Of a DNA stretch of 64,000 nt, positions 58,953 through 64,000 are shown piece after piece. Source of the stretch: DASSJT01 sp963715025 (GTDB lineage: Bacteria; Actinomycetota; Actinomycetes; Actinomycetales; Dermatophilaceae); the NCBI GenBank assembly GCA_963715025.1, contig CAVQQQ010000004.1:1-64000 (forward strand). Direction: 5' to 3'. Below the pieces are notes generated by a model that worked only from the letters and a program-made list of their open reading frames with translations, was not told the origin of the DNA and did no database searches. Each line of letters begins with the position of its first letter. The stretch's first letter is position 1. The translations under genes were made by a program, and so were the position numbers.

Positions 58953-60265
58953 CAGCTCTCTCCCTGTGCTCGTGCCGGTCCGCCCGGGACACCGTTCGGA
59001 CGTGCGCCCGGAAGCGTCAACTCGATCTCCGTGCCCTGCTCCATGCGCCGCACCTTGGCCGCCCCGCCATGACGGGACATGCGGCCGAGGATCGACTCGC
59101 GCACGCCGAGGCGGTCGTCGGGAATGTCGTCGAGGTCGAAGCCGTCGCCACGGTCGCGCACATAGGCCTCCACACCCTCGGCGCCGATCTCGACGTACGC
59201 CGACACGGGCGGGCGCCCGTGCCGGACAGCGTTGAGGAGACTCTCCCGCAGGGCGCGGATCAGGGCCTGCCCATCGGCGTCGAGGGGCCCGTCGCCGGTG
59301 ACGACAAGATCGATGGGTATGCCGTGCACGTCCTCGACGTCGTGCGCCACGTCCGCGGCGGCCGAGGCGAGCGTGGCTGCGGAGCCCACGGGGCCGGCAT
59401 ACAGCCACGAGCGCAGCTCCCGCTCCTGGGCGCGCGCCAGCTGGTTGACGGCCACCGGGTCACCCGCCTTGCGCTGGATCAGGGCCAGGGTCTGGAGCAC
59501 GGAGTCGTGCAGGTGCGCGGCGATGTCGGCGCGCTCGTTGGCGCGGGCGGACTCCTCCTGCTCGTGACGCAGCTCGGTCCACAGCCGCACGGCCCACGGC
59601 GCAGCGATGAGCACCGCGCCGGCGAGCACGGCGAGGGTAGCCAGCGCGGAATCCCAGACCGCGGTCAGCGAACGACCGCGCGTGACGAGGACGACCAGTC
59701 CGATGACGGCCAGTCCGAAGCCGAAGGCGAGCCGCGCCAGCCGAAGACCGCGCGTGCCGGTGTCGCGACCGAGCCACCTGCCGCGCTGGGCGTCGTCGAG
59801 CTGCGACCAGGCAATCACGGCACCGATGCAGACCACGAGCAGCGGGATCAGCACGTTGGCTCGGAGGTCGAGGCCGAACTGCTGGGCCATCCAGACCACG
59901 CCGATGACGAGCGCGGCCGCCCCGCCCAATAGCAGACGTCCCGACGTCAGCTCTACCCCCGACTCCGGCGCCCCGACGGCTGTGGTGATGCGAGTTGGGG
60001 CGGAGTCGGGAGCCAGCGCCGGGTCACTGCCGCGCTCCCCTTCCTGGGGCGTCAAGGCCCACAGGAACGCATAGACCGCGAGTCCGGCGCCATTGGCAAA
60101 CATGAGGAGGATGAACGTCAGCCGAACCCACTTGACCGGGACACCGAGGTGTTGGGCAACCCCCGCACACACTCCGGCGACCATCCGCCCGGACGCGGGA
60201 CGAGTCAGCACCGGGCGGACCGGCTGGTCCGCGGGGGCTGGGATCCGCTCGTACGGGGTGGGCAT
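58952..60265 (-). CDS. Sensor histidine kinase with N-terminal PspC domain
   Basis: A 437-residue kinase. The PspC domain is at residues about 25-78 (GRMVAGVCAGVAQHLGVPVKWVRLTFILLMFANGAGL). Four more hydrophobic segments follow (about 105-215), then a HisKA_3 H-box (ADIAAHLHDSVLQTLALIQ) and a HATPase (LRESLLNAVRHG, VRDRGDGFDLDDIPDDRLGVRESILGRM). PspC-fused NarL-type kinases sense membrane stress in actinobacteria. The ATG at 60265 follows AGGATAAGGA. The PspC gene lies divergently upstream. Confidence 0.95.
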   Translation of the reverse strand: MPTPYERIPAPADQPVRPVLTRPASGRMVAGVCAGVAQHLGVPVKWVRLTFILLMFANGAGLAVYAFLWALTPQEGERGSDPALAPDSAPTRITTAVGAPESGVELTSGRLLLGGAAALVIGVVWMAQQFGLDLRANVLIPLLVVCIGAVIAWSQLDDAQRGRWLGRDTGTRGLRLARLAFGFGLAVIGLVVLVTRGRSLTAVWDSALATLAVLAGAVLIAAPWAVRLWTELRHEQEESARANERADIAAHLHDSVLQTLALIQRKAGDPVAVNQLARAQERELRSWLYAGPVGSAATLASAAADVAHDVEDVHGIPIDLVVTGDGPLDADGQALIRALRESLLNAVRHGRPPVSAYVEIGAEGVEAYVRDRGDGFDLDDIPDDRLGVRESILGRMSRHGGAAKVRRMEQGTEIELTLPGARPNGVPGGPARAQGES

Positions 60266-60326
60266 GTCCTTATCCTGACGCACCCGGGCCCCGGTCTCGT
60301 GCCATCTGCGGGTCGTTCCGGGGGTC

Positions 60327-60352
60327 CTTCAGGGTCGCTTCAGGGTCGACCC
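60327..60352. promoter_or_regulatory. Tandem CTTCAGGGTCG repeats and GGGTCGACCC palindrome, likely regulator site
   Basis: CTTCAGGGTCG is repeated directly and without gap at 60327-60337 and 60338-60348. The second copy runs into the perfect palindrome GGGTCGACCC (60343-60352). The site lies in the 126-base gap between the divergent PspC-kinase operon and the pspC-like gene, the natural place for binding of the LuxR-type regulator. Confidence 0.5.
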
Positions 60353-60391
60353 TCATGGCTGGCGCTCTCCGCAAGCGGCACCATCGTAGAC

Positions 60392-61711
60392 ATGAATGAC
60401 ACGACTGCCACCCCGCCACCCGGGGCAACCGCGCCGCCTTCCGGCGTCGACCGGTTCTTTGCCTGGCTCCGCGGCCTCGACGTGCGGCGCAACACCGACG
60501 ACAAGTGGATTGCAGGGGTCTGCTCGGGACTCGCGCGGCGCTTCAACGTCGACCCCGTCCTGATCCGGGCGGCGTTCGTCGTCCTCTTCTGCCTCGGGGG
60601 CATCGGCTTCACCGTCTACCTGCTGGTGTGGGTGTTCCTGCCGGAGACCAACGGGACGATCGTGGCCGAGCGTGCCCTGCGTCATGGCGATGCGTGGAGC
60701 GTGGTGCTGGTCGTGGTTCTCGGCCTGGCCCTGATCGGGGGCCCGTCGGTGGCGCGTGACTGGAACGCCGGACTGTGGGCCTGGTGGCTCATCGTCCCGA
60801 TCGCGGTCCTTGTGTGGTTCCTGAGCAGGCGCAGCGGTCCACACCCACCCGCCGTGGGAGGCGGTAGCCCCTCGAGTGTCGAAGCTGCGCCCTACGGAGC
60901 GGTGCCACCGGCATCGGCGACGCAGACCGTCCAGTCATCGTCGACCGGGCTGGCCGGGTCGGCCGGACCGGTGGTCACGGACAGCACTGGTGCGGCCGCG
61001 CCGCCCTCTCCTCCGGCGTGGCCCACGACCCCGCCACCGCCTTCCCGCCCGCGGCGCCGCTCGGCCGGCCTGTTCGGAGCCCTGCTGACCATCGGTGTGG
61101 CCATGGCCGGCTACGCCCTCGGGCTTCTGCTGGACGGCCCGATCGGCTTCCCCGGCAGCCGCGAGATGCTCGGTCTCGTGCTGGCCACCGCCGCGGCCGG
61201 GCTCTGCGTGCTCGTCGTCGGCCTCAGCGGCCGCAAGTCCGGTTTTGGCGGTTTCGTGGCGGTGCTCCTCGCCCTGGCCACGTGGGCTGCCGCAATCGTT
61301 CCGGGCCTGACCGTGACCAACGGCATCGGGGACCGCGCGTGGTACGCGCCCTCGACCACCGACACCAGCTACTCCCTCGGGATCGGCGACGCCCGCCTCA
61401 GCCTCTCGCCGCTGAGCGGCTACCGGGGGGCCCAGCGCCACTATGAGGCGAATGTGGGAGTCGGCCAGCTGACCGTGATTGTCCCCGACGGCGTGACCGT
61501 GCAGGTCCACTCGACGATCGGCCTGGGGGCGCTCGACACCAACGGCGACGGCACGTTCGAGGTGAAGAAGGAGCGCTTCGACGGGTCGGGCGGCCGCGGC
61601 GGCCCCGGTATCGACAACACCACCGTGGTAGGCAGCGGCACGCCGACCGTCACCGTCGATGCCCACGTGGGCATCGGGGACATCGTGATCTCGAAGGGGG
61701 CCCGGCAATGA
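60392..61711 (+). CDS. PspC-domain membrane protein with LiaF-like C-terminus
   Basis: A 439-residue protein. The PspC domain is at about 28-85 (KWIAGVCSGLARRFNVDPVLIRAAFVVLFCLGGIGF). Further membrane helices are near 100-140 and 215-290, separated by a Pro/Ser/Thr-rich linker. A C-terminal beta-repeat region (SLGIGDARLSLSPL … VGVGQLTVIVPDGVTVQVHSTIGLGAL … VGIGDIVIS) resembles the LiaF/cell-wall-active-antibiotic-response domain. It probably modulates the adjacent kinase, as LiaF does LiaS. The next gene overlaps it by four bases. Confidence 0.92.
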   Translation: MNDTTATPPPGATAPPSGVDRFFAWLRGLDVRRNTDDKWIAGVCSGLARRFNVDPVLIRAAFVVLFCLGGIGFTVYLLVWVFLPETNGTIVAERALRHGDAWSVVLVVVLGLALIGGPSVARDWNAGLWAWWLIVPIAVLVWFLSRRSGPHPPAVGGGSPSSVEAAPYGAVPPASATQTVQSSSTGLAGSAGPVVTDSTGAAAPPSPPAWPTTPPPPSRPRRRSAGLFGALLTIGVAMAGYALGLLLDGPIGFPGSREMLGLVLATAAAGLCVLVVGLSGRKSGFGGFVAVLLALATWAAAIVPGLTVTNGIGDRAWYAPSTTDTSYSLGIGDARLSLSPLSGYRGAQRHYEANVGVGQLTVIVPDGVTVQVHSTIGLGALDTNGDGTFEVKKERFDGSGGRGGPGIDNTTVVGSGTPTVTVDAHVGIGDIVISKGARQ

Positions 61712-62184
61712 GCACGAACGACCGCAGTGAGGAGAGCAGCACCATGGACTCGGCTGAGTCGGCACCCGCGGCTGACACCACACCCATCGTCCAGGCGGCC
61801 GGAACGACTGACGCCACGCCGCCGGCCGAGGCCACACCAGCGGCAGTTGCCACGTCTCAGGCCGGCGCCGCACCAGCCGACGCGGCAGAGGGTCCCGCCG
61901 AGGCTGCCGTCCCGGGCCCCCAGACCGCCGCGGCAACCGCGGTACCGGCCCCGGAGCCCATCGTCGCGCGCGGGCCCGGCACACCGGCATACCGCCAGGG
62001 TCCTGCCGTCGGGACGGTCCTGCTCGGCCTGCTCTGCGTGGCCGTGGCAGTGTTTGCCTACGCCAACCGGGTGCTGGACCTCACTGTTGACTGGGCGCGC
62101 GTCGGTCCCCTGGCCATCCTCGTCGGCGGTGCGGTCCTCGTGCTGCTGGGGATGCTCGGGATGCGCAGGAGGCGCGGCGACTGA
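61708..62184 (+). CDS. Small Ala/Pro-rich membrane protein of the PspC operon
   Basis: A 158-residue protein. The first 100 residues are a low-complexity Ala/Pro/Thr tail, probably disordered and cytoplasmic. Two membrane helices follow (about 103-122, GTVLLGLLCVAVAVFAY, and about 132-152, VGPLAILVGGAVLVLLGMLGM) with a basic RRRRG end. The ATG overlaps the PspC stop (ATGA), so it belongs to the envelope-stress operon. The exact role is unknown. Confidence 0.8.
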   Translation: MSTNDRSEESSTMDSAESAPAADTTPIVQAAGTTDATPPAEATPAAVATSQAGAAPADAAEGPAEAAVPGPQTAAATAVPAPEPIVARGPGTPAYRQGPAVGTVLLGLLCVAVAVFAYANRVLDLTVDWARVGPLAILVGGAVLVLLGMLGMRRRRGD

Positions 62185-62204
62185 CGACGGGCGAAGGACG
62201 CGCC

Positions 62205-62231
62205 GCGCCGCTGGCATTTGGCTAGCGGCGC
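62205..62231. terminator. GC-rich stem-loop between convergent genes
   Basis: GCGCCGCT (62205-62212) and AGCGGCGC (62224-62231) form a perfect 8-bp stem around 11 bases; it overlaps the NUDIX stop codon. It could end both transcripts. There is no T-tract. Confidence 0.45.
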
Positions 62232-62917
62232 TGCGCGGCTTCCGCGCTCACCAGCCCGGCGAAGGGGTCGACCACGGGGACGGCGGCGACGTCCGCCCAC
62301 GCGACCCAGGCCGCGTCGGAGGTAGAGCCGCCCAGGTCGTGCACCACGGGGTCCGAGGGCTCTAGGCACACGCCCCCGAAGACGATGCGGACCGCGTGAA
62401 AGTCCTCGACCCGACCGGACGGTGCGCGGCCGATCCAGTGGGAGCTGACGACGTCCAGCAGCCGCACGTCGCCCACGACCTGACCGGTCTCCTCCCACAC
62501 CTCGCGCGCGAACGCGTCGACCGGCGACTCACCGGGGTCGATCCCCCCGCCGGGAAGGGTCCACCGGCCCGCAGCGTTGGTCAGCGCGGACAGCTCCGTG
62601 AGCAGGAGGCCTCGGGTGCTCGTGACGAGGCCGTAGGCGGCGGCCCGCTGGTGGGGCATGGCGGCGGACAGCTCTTCAGTGGTCAGATCGGCGTCAGAAG
62701 CCACACGGATCGACGCCGTGACACCTCGCGCGGCTCCCGCGTTCTCCACGGCGAACACCAGGGTCACCACACCCGCCGCCTCGACCGCATCGAGGGCCTC
62801 GACGACAAGCCACCCCCGATGCAAGAGTCCTTCGTGCGGAGCCTCGCCGTGCGTCAGGTCGAAGGCGACGACGACCTCGCCTCCCGACACGCCCGCAACG
62901 CTCAGCCGGAGGCTCAA
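62222..62917 (-). CDS. NUDIX hydrolase
   Basis: A 231-residue protein. An N-terminal region of about 95 residues of unknown fold precedes the NUDIX domain, whose box GGGIDPGESPVDAFAREVWEETGQ is complete and gives the Mg-binding RExxEE residues. It hydrolyses a nucleoside diphosphate linked to some group X; the substrate is unknown. The start is TTG, overlapping the stop of the glycosyltransferase (TTGA), so the two are coupled. Confidence 0.9.
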   Translation of the reverse strand: MSLRLSVAGVSGGEVVVAFDLTHGEAPHEGLLHRGWLVVEALDAVEAAGVVTLVFAVENAGAARGVTASIRVASDADLTTEELSAAMPHQRAAAYGLVTSTRGLLLTELSALTNAAGRWTLPGGGIDPGESPVDAFAREVWEETGQVVGDVRLLDVVSSHWIGRAPSGRVEDFHAVRIVFGGVCLEPSDPVVHDLGGSTSDAAWVAWADVAAVPVVDPFAGLVSAEAAQRR

Positions 62918-64000
62918 GGAATGACCTCGAGTTGGCCCCGCAGGTCATGGGCACGCGCATACTCTGCCTCCACACGGCGCACGACCGCGGGCCAGTCCTG
63001 GGGGGGAGGGGTATGCCGGTTGGCGGCTGCCAGCCGGGCCCGGAGCTCGTGGTCGCTCACGAGTCTGGCGGTGGCAACGGCCATGTCTCGGTCGGTTGCG
63101 GCGACGAGGCCGTTCACGCCGTCCTCGACGAAGTCCTGGACGCCGGTTCCCGCGCGCGCAACGACCGGTAGACCCGTCGTTCGGGCCTCGAGGGCGGCGA
63201 TCCCGAAGGCCTCGAGCGTCGCGGCGCACACGTAGACATCGGCGTTCCAATGCAGCCGGCGCAGGTCATCCCGGGCCACCCGTCCGGGGAGCCGGACCCA
63301 GTCGGTCATGTCGTGCACGGCGAGGTAGCGCTCCAGGCGAGGTCGCTGGGGCCCCTCCCCGACGATCACAGCTTCCATGGGAACCTCGGGTGACACCAGC
63401 TCGCGTGCTGCATGCAGCACCTCGAGCAGGGCCTGCGGCCGCTTGCGCCGGGCGAGGCGAAGGGCGCTGACCACTCGTACCGGGCGGCGCGGCTCGTTCG
63501 TCCGGTCGTGGTCGTCCGGCCGAGCCCAGAGCCCCGCGTCGATGCCGTTCGGCAGGATCTCGACGGGTGCGCCAGCGGCGACTGCCGACACGCGGGCGGC
63601 CGCCATCACCGAGACCGCGCTGAGGGCGCCTCCAGCGCCTGCCCAGCGCCGGGCATGACCGAGTGCGCGGAAAAGGGGTGCCGAACGATCGATCACGCAA
63701 TGCCAGGTTATCGCTGTCGGCAGGCCGAGGCCGAGAGCAACCCGGGCCATGTCCGTGGCGAACGGGCTGACGACCCCCATGTGCACGTGGGCCACGTCGA
63801 AGCCGCCGGTCGCCAGCCGGCGCCGTACCTCCGGGGGTGCGAGGGGGTTGACCGGGAGCTCGAACGGGAGGCGCAGGGCCATCCGATGGACGCGGAGACC
63901 GTCGACAACCTCGATCTTCCCGGAGCGCTCGCCGTGTGCGCCCGGCGTGGCCGTGAAGACCTCCACGTTGTGGCCAGCCCGGGCCAGGTGGTCGGCGAGG
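62914..64000 (-). CDS. Glycosyltransferase family 4 (partial, 5' end outside window)
   Basis: At least 361 residues of a GT-B glycosyltransferase; the frame runs off the right edge (the first visible residues are LADHLARAGHNVEVFTATPG), so the start and perhaps 20-40 residues are missing. Seen are DVAHVHMGVVSPFATDMARVAL, PVEILPNGIDAGLW, RVVSALRLARRKRPQALLEVL, and the C-terminal donor site ADVYVCAATLEAFGIAALEARTTGLPVVA (E-x7-E type), typical of GT4 retaining enzymes. It should add a sugar to a lipid or polymer at the membrane. It is coupled to the NUDIX gene. Confidence 0.92.
   Translation of the reverse strand, partial: LADHLARAGHNVEVFTATPGAHGERSGKIEVVDGLRVHRMALRLPFELPVNPLAPPEVRRRLATGGFDVAHVHMGVVSPFATDMARVALGLGLPTAITWHCVIDRSAPLFRALGHARRWAGAGGALSAVSVMAAARVSAVAAGAPVEILPNGIDAGLWARPDDHDRTNEPRRPVRVVSALRLARRKRPQALLEVLHAARELVSPEVPMEAVIVGEGPQRPRLERYLAVHDMTDWVRLPGRVARDDLRRLHWNADVYVCAATLEAFGIAALEARTTGLPVVARAGTGVQDFVEDGVNGLVAATDRDMAVATARLVSDHELRARLAAANRHTPPPQDWPAVVRRVEAEYARAHDLRGQLEVIP

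Larger units (their letters stand above)
3875..63017. repeat. Dispersed over-represented word GTATGCC/GGCATAC (42 copies)
   Basis: Counted by eye, first bases at 3875, 4997, 6083, 6496, 11383, 13853, 16394, 17282, 19890, 20809, 20824, 21878, 24911, 25880, 29048, 30767, 31547, 31599, 33109, 33876, 33895, 36296, 37013, 37767, 38563, 43359, 44887, 45090, 45640, 48110, 48593, 50657, 50733, 52464, 53009, 54401, 56257, 57190, 59317, 59396, 61986 and 63011. About 23 read GTATGCC and 19 GGCATAC on the plus strand, so there is no strand bias. At 70 % GC chance predicts about six to seven. In genes it often falls on Ala-Tyr or Tyr-Ala pairs using the otherwise rare codons GCA and TAT. Confidence 0.75.

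Noticed and set aside
3875..63017. GTATGCC as an FtsK-orienting or recombination-enhancing signal
   Set aside because: Copies are nearly equal on both strands over 60 kb, while such signals are strongly polar.
1..64000. tRNA, rRNA or CRISPR features
   Set aside because: No cloverleaf-like sequence with a T-loop consensus, no rRNA signature and no regularly spaced repeats were found on reading; a computed scan would be needed to exclude a tRNA fully.

Overview
The window is high-GC (about 70 %), gene-dense DNA with GTG/TTG starts, ATGA/GTGA start-stop overlaps, SigE- and SigG-like ECF sigma factors, F420-type enzymes, a DUF6350 membrane protein beside purN-purH, and PspC/LiaF-like envelope sensing. 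This points to an actinobacterium, most likely Micrococcales in or near the Intrasporangiaceae. The placement is inferred from gene content only. About 58 protein genes or gene remnants are supported. I found no rRNA, tRNA, CRISPR array or intact mobile element.

Layout. 1-3.3 kb is thinly coded: one lipoprotein, a translationally coupled HTH/small-membrane pair, a glycine-rich membrane peptide and an eroded ligase fragment. 3.3-16.3 kb holds small-molecule metabolism with local regulators: an Arg-less RidA-like protein, a CaiB/BaiF CoA-transferase, an SDR-QueA pair, an F420-type monooxygenase, a RibD/DHFR-like reductase divergent from a SigG-like sigma factor, a fatty-acid desaturase with its ferredoxin reductase and a divergent PucR regulator, a decayed carboxyltransferase, and an azoreductase divergent from a MarR repressor with a clear palindromic operator. 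16.5-18.6 kb is a two-gene unit of carbamate kinase and a cyanurate/barbiturate-type ring-opening amidohydrolase.

18.8-22.3 kb (purH, purN, DUF6350) and 34-45.8 kb (sucD, sucC, M23 peptidase, pcrA) look like conserved backbone. Between sucD and the DUF6350 gene sits about 11.6 kb of accessory DNA: a seven-gene, tightly coupled catabolic operon (M24 creatinase/DddP-like hydrolase, TPP-dependent E1 alpha and beta, amidohydrolase, bicupin, an SDR without its Tyr-Lys pair, a 3-hydroxyisobutyrate-dehydrogenase-like enzyme) with a divergent XRE-cupin regulator, then an ECF sigma factor with a coupled membrane protein. The operon matches no pathway I know and is the best candidate for an undescribed system.

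45.9-64 kb carries two related GNAT acetyltransferases (one internally deleted), D-amino-acid oxidase, two MFS transporters, a family-5 uracil-DNA glycosylase, an M1 peptidase, an OmpR-type two-component system beside a His-rich membrane protein, a quinone oxidoreductase, a PspC-kinase/LuxR/PspC envelope-stress module, a NUDIX hydrolase and the 3' part of a glycosyltransferase.

Three signals run across genes. (1) The word GTATGCC/GGCATAC occurs 42 times by my count, about six times chance, on both strands, in coding and intergenic DNA. (2) Eight genes have a TANNNT -10 hexamer exactly 7 nt before the start codon, as expected for leaderless transcripts. (3) Several genes are visibly broken: a carboxyltransferase, an M4 protease with one in-frame TAG, and the deleted GNAT.
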